From Archilochus colubris (Eukaryota; Chordata; Aves; Apodiformes; Trochilidae): a stretch of DNA of 64,000 bases. Position 1 is the first letter of the stretch. Each line of letters begins with the position of its first letter. Of the stretch, positions 13,880-24,700 are shown piece after piece. The stretch is taken from contig CM041084.1 of assembly GCA_023079485.1 (NCBI GenBank), positions 18,132,609 through 18,196,608 on the forward strand. The letters run 5' to 3'. The translations under genes were made by a program, and so were the position numbers. The notes under the pieces were generated by a model. That model searched no databases, was not told the DNA's origin, and saw only the letters and a list, made by a program, of their open reading frames with translations.

Positions 13880-14480
13880 GGCCCGAGTACCACACCCCCT
13901 GAGGAGCTGGCGTTCCTCCAGTCCTGGCCTTGCGGGGCCCCGAGCGGCCGGGCAGCCCCTCCTACCCCAAAGGAAGGCCTCGGGAAGCCCCCGGCAAACC
14001 CCATCCGGCAGGGCCGACAGCAGCGTTGTCGGGGCAGAACAGGGAGGCGCAGAACGGACCCCGCCACCCCCGGACAGCTCCGGGCCCCGCCGCGCTGGGG
14101 TGGGACAGGGGGGACGCGTCCCCGCGGAGGGGCTGCGCGGCAGCGCTCGGACGGGACCGGTTCTCCAAAGAAAGGTTGCCCTGCGGCGGCGGGGTGTGGG
14201 AGGCCGGGACAAAATGGGTCCACGGCCGACGTGGGTTCCGGTACAGAGCCGCGTCCGGGCATTGCCCAGGATGCTGGCCGCCGCTCTCCCTGCCGCCAGA
14301 ACCCCGCAGGACGGGGAGCTCCGGACGGGAGCTGGCGGCGCGGGGCTCCCCGAGGGCTCGCCCGGTCCTCCCGCGTCCCCCTGCGGCACGTCCCGCTTGG
14401 GGCAGAGCCTTTCCCGGGAGCCGGGAGGGTCGGACGGGCTCCTCCCGGCGGCGGGGTTTCCCGGGCGGCGCAGCACAACG
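13880..14480. promoter_or_regulatory. CpG island (first block)
   Basis: An abrupt change to very GC-rich sequence dense in CpG, in contrast to the CpG-poor flanks. Long open frames exist on both strands here (up to 252 codons), as expected in stop-poor GC-rich DNA. Their translations are low-complexity Pro/Arg/Gly/Ala and match nothing I know. CpG islands in vertebrates usually mark promoters; no gene start can be assigned. Confidence 0.85.
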
Positions 14481-15150
14481 TACGGCTTTCATGTTGCACT
14501 GCTGCCTACACAAGGACTAACATTCAGCCCAGGGATTCACTTGACATTAAAAAAGCCCTAATTACAATAATTTAGAGGTGCCTGAATGACAGCAGGCTCA
14601 ATTTTTTGTTGAATTTGCAATTAAGTCAAGATAATTATGCCTTGCATTAGCGCAGAGTATTAATATTTATGGTACAAGCCAGAGGCTTCTTTGGCTGGCA
14701 GGATGCGGCAGAGGTTTAAGCCCCGCGGTATTGGGGAAGGGAAAGTTTGGAGCCCCATAAAGCAGAAAGACCGCGGCTGCCTCCATACTGCTGATGGAAG
14801 CCAGACCCCGCCAGAGCAGGCAAAGACTTATACATACCCTTTTTATATATATTTATATCGCCTGAGATACGGATACTTCCTCTATAAACCTTTTACCAAT
14901 CAACAGGCACCTCCTTCACCTACTTCGTTCTTACTCTCGACTGCCGATCCCGGGGGTTTTGCGTGCCTCAGTAACAGATCGGTGACTAAATGAGTAGAAT
15001 TAATTTTTAAAACCGTTTCATTTACTTTACTAATCACGCAAATGCACCCTTGACTACCTTGTGTGTCCGGCTTCCTCGGCACGCAGTGTGTCGGGGAAGT
15101 ACTCTCATTAGGGTGGGAAGTGGATTAAATGGGGAAAGAAAGGGGTTTAA
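14481..15150. promoter_or_regulatory. Candidate conserved non-coding element between two CpG blocks
   Basis: Complex, repeat-free sequence with many TAATTA-type and ATTA homeodomain cores ('cctaattacaataatttaga', 'tgcaattaagtc') and a TATA-like run at 14838-14862. It looks like an enhancer or promoter-proximal element, but conservation cannot be tested here. Confidence 0.35.
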
Positions 15151-15269
15151 AGCCTTCCCAACGTGCCTCTTCTGTCTCAGCGCCAGGGTGCCGGCCGCTT
15201 CCTGCCGTCAGCCCGCTATGGATGGGGCATCACCTGCCAGCGCCTTTTAAAGACAATTTACTATTCATT

Positions 15270-15740
15270 TAGCGACGCCTTCGCCGCTGCCGGGCTCAGC
15301 GCAACAAAGACGAGACGTGGAGCGGGGGCGGGGGCATTTCTCCGTCAGTTTCGGTCACTTCATTTCGGAGACAGAAGAGGGAAAAGCAGCTTTAAAAACT
15401 ACCGCTCGCCCTCCAAAATCTGCCTTCCCCTCCCTCCTAGCAGGCTGCTCCGGGACGGCAGGCCAGCGGCGGGGTTACCTTCTTCCCGGCCCGGCCACCT
15501 TCGCCGCTGACCGAGAGCCTCAGCCCGGCGCGGAGCGGTACCGCGGCGGCCCCGGGGGCGCCGGTCCCATGGCAACCGGGAGGGAGAACGAGCCCCGCGC
15601 AGCGGCCGCCACTATCGGGCCGCCCTCCCGGACCGCGCCCCGCCGCGACCCCCCGGACGGGGTCCAGCCGCAAGTCCCCCGCGGAACCCCCTCGCCCAGA
15701 GCTACGGCTGTCGGTGCCGGTACAACGCTTCTGACACTGG
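15270..15740. promoter_or_regulatory. CpG island (second block)
   Basis: Second GC- and CpG-dense block about 0.8 kb after the first. It contains CCATGGCAAC within 15563-15577, close to half of the RFX X-box palindrome. No coding exon is recognised. Confidence 0.82.
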
Positions 15741-15880
15741 GGTGTCCCGCGTTCCGAGCCGTGTCTGTGAGCTCTTTGGTAACGTGTCGTGTTCACATGT
15801 GAGCAGTTAAAAGCTGCTGGGTACACCTCGGCACACGCAGGCACACTCCCCAGCTCTTAGCACGAACGTGTCATGCAGAT

Positions 15881-15905
15881 ACGTAAATGAGTCAGACACG
15901 TAAAT
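15881..15905. promoter_or_regulatory. AP-1 site flanked by ACGTAAAT direct repeats
   Basis: TGAGTCA at 15888-15894 is the AP-1 consensus. ACGTAAAT occurs at 15881-15888 and again at 15898-15905. It lies just downstream of the second CpG block. Function is inference. Confidence 0.35.
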
Positions 15906-17768
15906 ACTCCCGTGTTTTTCTGTATGCCAATAATAACCACGCTGCCGCCGGGGAAGTCTCATGTATCCCTCTCTAAGACAACCCCCAACAATTAAAACAA
16001 AATATTGTGAGTCAGCAGCCATAATTTGGTTTTCCCTCTCTCTGGACTTCCACTTACTGGCAGAACAGACTTCAAACAGTTAAATTCTCAGCCCTCGGTT
16101 CACATGCCAGTAAATTAAAGAAAACCATCTTTATTTATTTATGTTTATCCTTTAAAAATTCTTTTACAATCCTGGTTGATTTTGTGACCCTGTTGAAATA
16201 CTATCTGTGGTTTATTTTCATGAGCTAGAAATAAGAAAGATGGTGTAGAGAGAAGTACAGCTATGACTAGTTGCTAGTAGAGCTGGCTGTGCCATTCAAA
16301 TAGTTTATTCCAATAGGATGATTTACTAGTGGAGTTTGCATGACATTTCCATGCACTGCCTGCAGAAAGGCAACACAACATCATTGTAAACTCATCAGTG
16401 CTGCATGGAGAAAAACAATAGGATGCTGAAACTGCAACTCAATGGAAGACAGGAACGTAGGTGGAGAGTCTTAAAATATTTTCCAATGAAGACAAAACCC
16501 TCCACACAGATTTATAGATGATGGAACTCTGCAGTCCAAAAGACCAACAAGAGACTTTCTGCATCCTTTAAGCCTAATGCTGAGAATCTCTGGGATTTAA
16601 ATGATTCACTGACTTTATACTTGTCTTTCTGTACCGAATTAAGGATGAATTTTATCCATGGCTAATCCCATTGACTTCAAAGGGAATGCTTGGAAGAGTG
16701 AAGTGGCTGATGTTTATTTAGGTGAGATCTTAAATTTGTTTTTAAAAATTAAACAGCTTTCCCATTGAGTTTCCAAGGTTAATGCTGCTTTGATTCTCTT
16801 TCTCACAAAGTTAGATTTTTAATTTCTCTTTAATCTGACCAATTATCTCCCAATAGGTCCTCAATTTTGGGGCAACAGTCAAGCAGAAGTTCATATTGTT
16901 CAGAATTGACCTAAAAGTGAAATATGGTGCAATCTAGTCTGGATTGGAGAGACACATGGACAAAGCATACATTGTTTGATTTGTGGGTTTTTTTAAGTAC
17001 AACTTAAATGTGGAGAAAATGGCATGGTGAGACTTTAATCAAGGCAATAAGGTTTGAAATTGTGGAAAGAGAAGATGTACATACATGTTCTTATCAGGTT
17101 TTCCTTGTCACCATTAATTTCACTGAAATCTCTAATTGTAACTTCATCTTCTACTTCATCTACCAAAATGTTTCTCAAGACAGTTTATTTTACAGTAACA
17201 AAGATTCCCATTCCCAGTAGCTGTGTTAAATCAAATCACTGATGTCTCTTCTCTTCTGGTAAACTATTGTCTCACACATTAGTTGATCTGTTTATTATTG
17301 CTGTTTGATTGCAGTGTCATTCTCATAATCCCCAGTCAGCACATTTTTGCAAAAAAAAAACAACCCTATGAATTCCAGAAAGTCAGACTTGTCAACTTGT
17401 TCAAACCAAATAGCAGCCAATCCTATGGTTGTTTGCTCAGTAAAATAGTATCCAGGCTTGCCCACTGGTAAACAGACAGTATAGGGATGTAACATCCTTT
17501 GGAACAACATCCTGGAAACTCTGATCATTCCTAAGTGCAAGAGACAGAAAGCTGTGCCATTACTTTACAATGCAGGTGAAGTGAACAGGTATAAGAAAAT
17601 TCTTTCCCCTCTACAGAGGAACATCTTTCACCATCTCTGGATTACCATTTTTTTATGATAAGTGGCCAAGTGAATAAATCAAGCTGCAGAGTATATCTGA
17701 CAAATGCTGTCTTCATATGAGGTCCTGTCTGGTCTTTATCTCTAAAGCAGAGAGTGACTTCAATGGCA
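15906..17768. other. Non-coding, no gene seen
   Basis: AT-rich. A degraded copy of the 'cattgacttcaaagggaat' repeat core is at about 16668-16686. No coding signal. Confidence 0.5.
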
Positions 17769-17865
17769 GTTAATGTAAAGATTTATTAACCTGAGAAGTA
17801 AATATTGACCAAGGTGAAGCCAAGGTCAATGTTTACCTAAAGGACTAATAAATCTTTGCATTAAC
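17769..17865. repeat. 97-bp imperfect palindrome (hairpin-forming)
   Basis: Arms of 46 bp (17769-17814 and 17820-17865) are separated by only TGAAG. The outer 20 bases of the left arm (GTTAATGTAAAGATTTATTA) match the reverse complement of the right arm with one mismatch; overall 35 of 46 positions pair by Watson-Crick. The inner part carries GTAAATATTGACC opposite GTAAACATTGACC, forkhead-like on both arms. Candidates are an old palindromic transposon fragment, a hairpin RNA or a symmetrical regulatory element. Confidence 0.8.
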
Positions 17866-19772
17866 TTAAATATGGAAGCTGGTAGGCCATATTTCGCTCT
17901 CAAATCAGTATCTATCTCACATTAGTCCCAGTAATATCAAAGTATTTGTACCAAATGTATACAAACTGTTGGAAAATGCATTCTGTATGAATCTATCAGA
18001 AATAGAAAAGTTAGGCTTCTTTTCAAAAGATAAATGATTATTTCTTGATACATGAAAATCTCAAGAATAAAAACCAGCAGATGACTAGAATTATCTTTTG
18101 CTTCAAGGCAAAAAGTGATTTAAGTGAATATAAATGCAGATAAGGGGTTTGTTTTATTTTACAATCTGATTTATAAATTATTATTATAAATTATTGTGGA
18201 GAATAAGGGATACCAATTTGACATGACCTATTCCAAGAAAACACAGCATTTTACTTTCTTGTTTATAGCAATACTAGTGCCAGTCCCTTCATTAGAACAT
18301 GAGAGCTGCCTGTTCTGGGCAAAACAGCTAAAATATTAATCAAATCTGCTGGCCTGCCTTTCTCCAGACCCTCTTGAAATAATTCCAGTGTTATAGATGT
18401 TGAGTGGTTTTGTCTCTACAACATTTAACTTCAAATCCACACAGCTGTGCCATTTTATTGGCCCTTGTAGATTTAGCTGTTTAGCTTATTTCATAGGCTT
18501 TAACTTGTAAAAATGCCAAGAGATCACCAGTCCTTTGGACCTACATCAAATATTCTACTATAGCCTGGTCTCTATGTGCCTTAGAAGAATATCACTTTTA
18601 CAAACCTGTCAGGATGCTTCATGAACTTTGACAGAATTAGTATAAGTGCTTCTCTTTTATGTTATCTCTTTAGTAGATTTATTTTTTTTTCCCCTGGGTT
18701 CTCTGTCTCAGCTGTCTGGTTGAAATGCCACTTTTTTTATTCTCAGGAACAAAGAAATGGCTGCTGTTTAACTTAATCAAATACTCTGGTCTCTTTCTGA
18801 TAGAAAGAATAGTGGCCAATTTACCTCTAGCACTATTAAGTCCCCAACATTTTTCCTGTGTTTGATTTCTGTATGTGCTTTCAGTACAGCCTTTTTCCCC
18901 CCTTCATTTTCCTTTGTTTCCCTCTCTTTAAGAAGTCTGACACAAAATAATATCTTACCCATAACATATTTTTGTTGCAAAATGTGCATCGCTTCATTAA
19001 TTTACTTCTTGACATTTATTTGCAATTAAATTAATTCTGCTTTCTGCACACACAAGGTTTCAGTAACTGGAAGTATTGCTGCTCTGACTAGCAGATCTTT
19101 CTACCTTTGCTTTGCCTTTGTGCAGCAGAAATCCTGTTGGCTGTAAAGTAAAAGTATTACTGATTTTAACAGTCTTGCCTGTGTGAGAAATGAGTCCCAA
19201 GTTTTGCCTGTTAGTAAATGCATTCTGGATCATATTTCACAATCAGACTTCCATACGCTCTCTGATAACATTAGATTTCTAGGCTCAATTTTTTAGTTGC
19301 ACTTCCCATTCATCACACAGAATAACTGATCCTAGAAAATGAATCTGTGTTGGATGAAACAATAAAACAAGCATCTAGCCTCTGCTGCTGACTTCTCTCA
19401 TGCAAGTGGACCCCTTGAAATCAATAGAATCATTCAGGGGAGTCAGACAAGCAAGAGCTAACTCAAAACAGGTACTCCATGTTGCCCAGAAACAAAATGC
19501 TTCTGTCCTCTCTGCCTCTGTGAAATATAGGTGCCTCAGCTTGTATCAAAATTATCAGAAGAAACTAATTTTTAAAATAATTCTGTGGAAAAATCTGTAT
19601 AAATCTTGGTGGCTGTTTTTTTGCATACAAAGAGCAGGGTTTGGCGGATGAGCAAAAAGGCTGTGGCCATGAAATGTTAAATGAAAAAATTTTAAGGAGC
19701 TGTACAGTAATGTACAGCTAAGGGTTTTCTAATCTGTTTGGAATAGCAAATGCAACCTCTAAATTGCTCTTT
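17866..19772. other. Non-coding, no gene seen
   Basis: AT-rich with a short direct repeat of TATAAATTATTA near 18170-18195. Nothing else recognised. Confidence 0.5.
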
Positions 19773-19791
19773 AAAAAAAAAAAAAAAAAAA
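19773..19791. repeat. Poly-A tract
   Basis: Nineteen consecutive A residues. Confidence 0.9.
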
Positions 19792-20232
19792 GAGTGTTAA
19801 GGCAGAAGTCTGGGAATGCCTTCGACTGATACCACAAAATGTAGTAGTTCTGGTGTTTAATTAATTTTTTTTTTACTCTGTTTGCATTCCTTTTGTAGCC
19901 AGTGTTTTCAAACGTGCTTCAGAAGGACAAAATACTATCCAGCTTTTGCCAGTCACGAATACAGCTCTTTTTAACCAACAGTTGAAAATATTCACAGAAA
20001 AAGAATCTGGAATTTACTAAGGCTTCTACTGGAAATTCATGCTCCCAGGGCTGTGTTTCAGGGAAAGAAACATTCATTGGGGTACAGTCAAAATACCTCA
20101 GATGTCTACATACTTGTTAGACAAGCATGTACACTAAAATTTACTTGCTTATATAATTTTAAATAACAAATATACTCAGGTCTCTAAATATGTATTCACA
20201 ATTAAAATTCAAATAGGAAAAGAGATTAATTT

Positions 20233-20291
20233 TGTTCATAGAACTGATGGAATACAAATTATATTTATGGAACTGATGGAATTACAATTTG
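20233..20291. repeat. Short tandem duplication
   Basis: GAACTGATGGAAT occurs at 20241-20253 and again at 20270-20282, each followed by ACAAATT or TACAATTT, giving two imperfect units of about 29 bp. Confidence 0.7.
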
Positions 20292-21691
20292 TACTACATA
20301 CCACATTTCTGTGGCAATGAAAATCTCGTCAGACCTATGTTGTTTTGTCTCTTTAGGGTTGAATCTGAAGTTATTTTCAGAAAGTCCTCTTAAATATGGA
20401 CTTCTCCCATCAGTAAAGGTGTATTCATGTTTAGGCTGCTCTAGTTTTCCTGTATTAATCACACTTCTCTAAACATTTACAAATTGCCTTCTAATTTCTA
20501 CTACATCATGATAATTAGAATCTTTACAAATACTGTGGTGAAGTCAAATGCCTGGCTAAAGCATCAATTAAAGCCTTAAATTATGCTACTGCCAATAAGT
20601 GGTCATTAAGGGCACGTGAGGGCAACCAGCGTTGTTGTAGAATCAGATTCTTAGGGGCTGGTGTGTAAAGGAGATGTTTTCCTTTTTATTTAATTTTTAA
20701 ATGGATTGCAAAATACTGAAACAGCTGTAAAGACAGTGACAAATTTTCATATGAGCAGTGCATTATGAATGCAAAGCTAAGCTTTTAAATGTTAAATGTT
20801 ACTATAGGTGATGGAGGAATAATCCCTGATCTGCGGAGAAGGAAGCATTCCAACAATACTGATGGGTTAGCAGGATGGTCACTACATTTTAATTGTGAAA
20901 ACAGGAATTAGCAGCATTCTCTAATGGAACAGATTTCCTTCAACACGAGAAAGGAATTTCATCAGATATAATAAAGGACTAGAATACAATTTCTTCATAC
21001 TTACTAGGAGGACACTACTTATTTCCAATATGTGCTATGAAAAGATAGTTTCTATGTCTATTTGATTTTTTTTTTCCTTTAGTGTGTTATACATAGTCAA
21101 AATGGAAGTAACTCTGATAAGTTTTTGGGTTTTGTCCATCACCTGCCAAGTATAATGTTTGCTCAAAAAGAAGTATTACCACTGAAATACATTCCCAGAA
21201 AAACACATCCAAATGGAAATAGTTAATTAAACAAGCCTTAGAGTAGGTGAAAACTGTTAATTTCAATCGCCTCCCTATTCCCATATCACATTGCCACTCT
21301 AATTAATTTAATCTTCACTGAAAATGAAGTATAAACTCTTGTTTGGGAAGTAATAATCACAGCATGTAACAAGCTGAAATACAGTTCTTAGTCAACACCA
21401 GCTGTTTGGCTTGAGGTAGTTTGTGGTGTTGAAAAAGCATTTAAATTATACAGCAGCAGTGGACTTTTAGTGGAATATCTGTTTCCACTCAATAGAAACT
21501 TCTCTGATGAATCTCAATGTGAAACAGTGAAAAAGACAGTTTCTTACCTCTTTTTTGTCAAATTTCAGAATGAAGGAGATGCAAGTGCAGGGGTTAAGTT
21601 AAAGAGCTCAATAATGTAAGGGAAAAATGGCATCCTTCCAGCACTGGCAATAAACTAGATTCTGAACACAATTTTGTAAGGTAAACCACAG

Positions 21692-21775
21692 AATAAAATA
21701 AAATAAAATAAAATAAAGTAAAATAAAATAAAATAAAATAAAATAAAATAAAATAAAATATAAAATAAAATATAA
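21692..21775. repeat. AAAAT-type pentanucleotide microsatellite
   Basis: About 17 units of AATAA/ATAAA, with one G substitution (AAAGT) early and expansion-type irregularities (TATAAAATA) at the right end. An open frame on the minus strand through it is a by-product of the repeat. Confidence 0.95.
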
Positions 21776-22181
21776 AGTTGGCAGCAGTTTTATGTCCAAC
21801 AGAGTGACTGGACAATTTAGCCTGTCTTATGAGATACTTGGTGTACAGCACAGAGTAACTTTGGTTTTTTCTCTGCAACTATTTTCATCTGAACTCAAAA
21901 ACTATGGAGTTAATGGAAAATTCAGGCAGCCTCACACTCCTGATTATGTATGACAAGAGAAAATAGGTACCACAGATTTCTATGCTAAAACACTTTTGTC
22001 TTTTTACAATCAAGTTTTTTCTGTTTGTTTGCTTTTTGTGGGAGGGGATGTTACCAGTCACAAGTTAGACAGAACACAAGCACTTATGAGATGCTACAGG
22101 ATTTTGCTGGCAAGGTTATGTAGGTCATGATAGTTAATCCCCTAATATAGATGCAGTTTTACTAGCCTAACTTTGCCAGGG

Positions 22182-22212
22182 GTTTTTGTTTTTTGTTTTT
22201 TGTTTTTTTTTT
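22182..22212. repeat. GTTTTTT-type T-rich repeat
   Basis: Three to four irregular units of T5-10 separated by single G residues. Confidence 0.8.
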
Positions 22213-22949
22213 ACCAGTCCAATCAAAGCAATCCTGTAGCCACGTGCTGCGCACTCACAGCTTTAGCACTTTACTAGTACCTTACACCACTCTCCCTGTT
22301 TTGGTAGTATCTTCCTAGTGTAGACACCACAAAATAACCAGCACAGCACTGCCAGTGGAAGTGCAGGCAGCTCAAGCAGGTATAAGCAAGGCATCATACA
22401 TAGCTATTTGTCCATGCAAACCCTGACGTGCAGAGTGTTATTTGCAGCCCTCCACCAGATATCTACATTTGACCCTTCAATGTCAACAGAAATGTCTGAC
22501 TACCAGAACCTGGTTGTCATCTCCTTTCATTATCACAGGATTTTCTTGGGCTTTTTCTATTCTTCATATTCACAATGCTAAGCTTTCATATTAATTAAAT
22601 GTCAACATTCAGTACCCCGAGACTATGTTATCCAATAAATACCTGCTTGAAGCCAACTATGTGAAGGGGGGAACTGGCATGATTTTTAACACAAATTATT
22701 TGTTCACAATGTTTGATAAAATGAATCAGTGGCAGAATAAATGGGAGCTCTAACCAAGGCTGAAAAGGATTTGAAAAAAATATCAATGCTGCTGTTGTAA
22801 CTCATCTCTCCACTTTGCTTCTGATAGTTGTAATTTCAGGAGTCTTAACCTTCCTCTGGGCCAGAACGGGACTGCTCTGTGCCTGTATGCACAACAAAAC
22901 AGTGAAAGAGTAGGAAGATTCAAACAAACGGGGTTTTATTTAGACACGG

Positions 22950-23003
22950 TGGTTTGTTTTGCGTGTTTTTTTGTTGTTTGTTTGGTTGTTTTTTTTTCCC
23001 CCT
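22950..23003. repeat. T/G-rich simple sequence
   Basis: Irregular GTTT/TTTG units ending in T9C5, immediately left of the CpG-rich block. Confidence 0.75.
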
Positions 23004-23149
23004 TCCACGTGCCTTATTTTCACTTAGTTTTTTATTGATAGCAAGTAGAAAAAGCAGAAACCTGAAGGGAAAAAATCTAACAATGCGCCGCTCTTTACTC
23101 TCACTTGGTTTAACAATTTTAGCCACCGGCTGTAACCGATGAAGCTCCC

Positions 23150-23720
23150 AGAGGCAGATATTATTATCCCAATTCCCGAGACGAGGAAGCTGAGTCACGG
23201 GAGCGGGGAGGGAGGGGGAGGAAGGGGGGCTGCCCGGCCGCCCAAGACGGCGCAGAGAGGCCTACTTCCAGGGAAGCCCCGTGCTCAGGCTGGCTTTAAT
23301 CTGCAGAGATAAAAAGCACCTTTCGGCGCGTCAGAAATAGCGCTTGATCGACACGGACCCGCCGGGAACCCCACGCCCCTCTTCCCGCCCCCCGAGACTC
23401 GGCGGCACTTTCTGCAGATCGGATTCTGCGGGGCACCGGTTCGCGCTCCCGCAGCCGGGAATTAATGGCTCGGGGCTGCCTTCGGCGCGGGAGAAATGAG
23501 ATTTTCCCCAGCAGTGCTGCAGATGGAGCTCCAAGCAACTGTCAAAAGCGCGGGGACTCCCATCTCCTCCTAACTGGAGGCAGATTGAAGCCGGTGACCT
23601 ACAAGGAGAGGGCTCTGCGGCGTTCTCAGCAGCTCCCGTGCGATCCAGCCCCTTCCCCTCAGCTGCCGCTCCGGGTGCCACGGGCATGGCGAGCCCAGCG
23701 CGGGATGCAGCGCCTGAGGT
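23150..23720. promoter_or_regulatory. CpG island (third)
   Basis: GC- and CpG-dense block with a G-rich purine run near 23205-23230 and frequent CpG to about 23720. Overlapping open frames on both strands (118-158 codons) match nothing known. It is likely promoter-associated, but no transcript can be assigned; the nearest gene seen, SPAG6, ends 24 kb to the right and points this way with its 3' end. Confidence 0.8.
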
Positions 23721-24179
23721 CTCATCTCCTCGTCAGGCCCTGTGGGATTTCTCACCCTTCGCGAGCTAGGTGCCTTCATTTCAATGGGATTTGCTGGGAT
23801 TTCTGGAGGAAGCAGCCCCAGCCGGCGCCTGCTGCCCCGGCAGCCCCCCAGAGCACAAGGCGAGGGGCTTCTGCCATGTGTGGGGCCCTGCGGCGTCCAC
23901 AGCCCCCAACCCAAGTGGGGTAAACTCATTCAGTTGCTTATTGTTACCTTTTCTCCAGGGGCACCAGGCAAAGACGAGGTAGCCTCGAGAAAGGACAGCG
24001 TGTTGGAGCTCAGTGCTGCCTGCGGGTCTGACCCAAACCTCCCTCACCCATGGGCACCGTCACCATCCTGCTTGGCCATGGGCTGTTCTTCCAGCTATAG
24101 CCAGGGTGAAGGCAGGAGGGTGGTGGTAGGAGCTCATAAAGAGTGGTTCAAAAGCCCTTGGAAAGGACCTGGGATTTCA

Positions 24180-24700
24180 AAACGAGACACTGACACTACC
24201 AGCACTGCAGCATTTTAATTACAATTCCATGATATCTGTATCACAAAACCTGGCAATTTTAATGACAAAGTGCTGTGATGCCATGAAGTATTTTCAGAAC
24301 TAATAAAACCTCTGCAGAATATTTCCCTGGAATGTATTAAGATCCAATTTCTGCATTCATTGGCAATATCAAATAGCATGTGGCGGATAGTTATTTGGAA
24401 AAAATGCATTCAATGTAAATTGATTTTGTATTATCAGGAATAATGCAGAGAGAGCCTTTTCCAGCATCTTCAAGCTTCAGCCATTCCACCGCCTGCTGCA
24501 GTTTATGCCCTAATCTTGTGAGATTTACATAGCATTTTAATTTTCAGTCTTGCCCGCATTTGCCAGCTGAGGGATTCTTATTATATTTTACATTAATTCC
24601 AAATTCACAGCATAACAATAGCAAAAAATCAAGTGCTGACAAAAGCAAGAGGCCAAACATGGCTCAATTAAAATAATATGTATCACTATTAATCACCTCT
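24180..24700. promoter_or_regulatory. Candidate conserved non-coding element
   Basis: About 500 bp of complex AT-rich sequence without repeats or decay signs, dense in homeodomain-type cores (TTTTAATTACAATT, TTTTAATGAC, ATTAATCACC). It lies just beyond the CpG-rich block. The call rests on composition and motif density only. Confidence 0.3.

Noticed and set aside
13741..14575. Long open frames on both strands (up to 252 codons) in the CpG island
   Set aside because: They overlap in five frames, are low-complexity Pro/Arg/Gly/Ala and resemble no family; GC-rich DNA lacks stop codons by composition.
21594..21878. Minus-strand open frame rich in Phe/Tyr/Ile/Leu
   Set aside because: It is the translation of the AAAAT pentanucleotide repeat.
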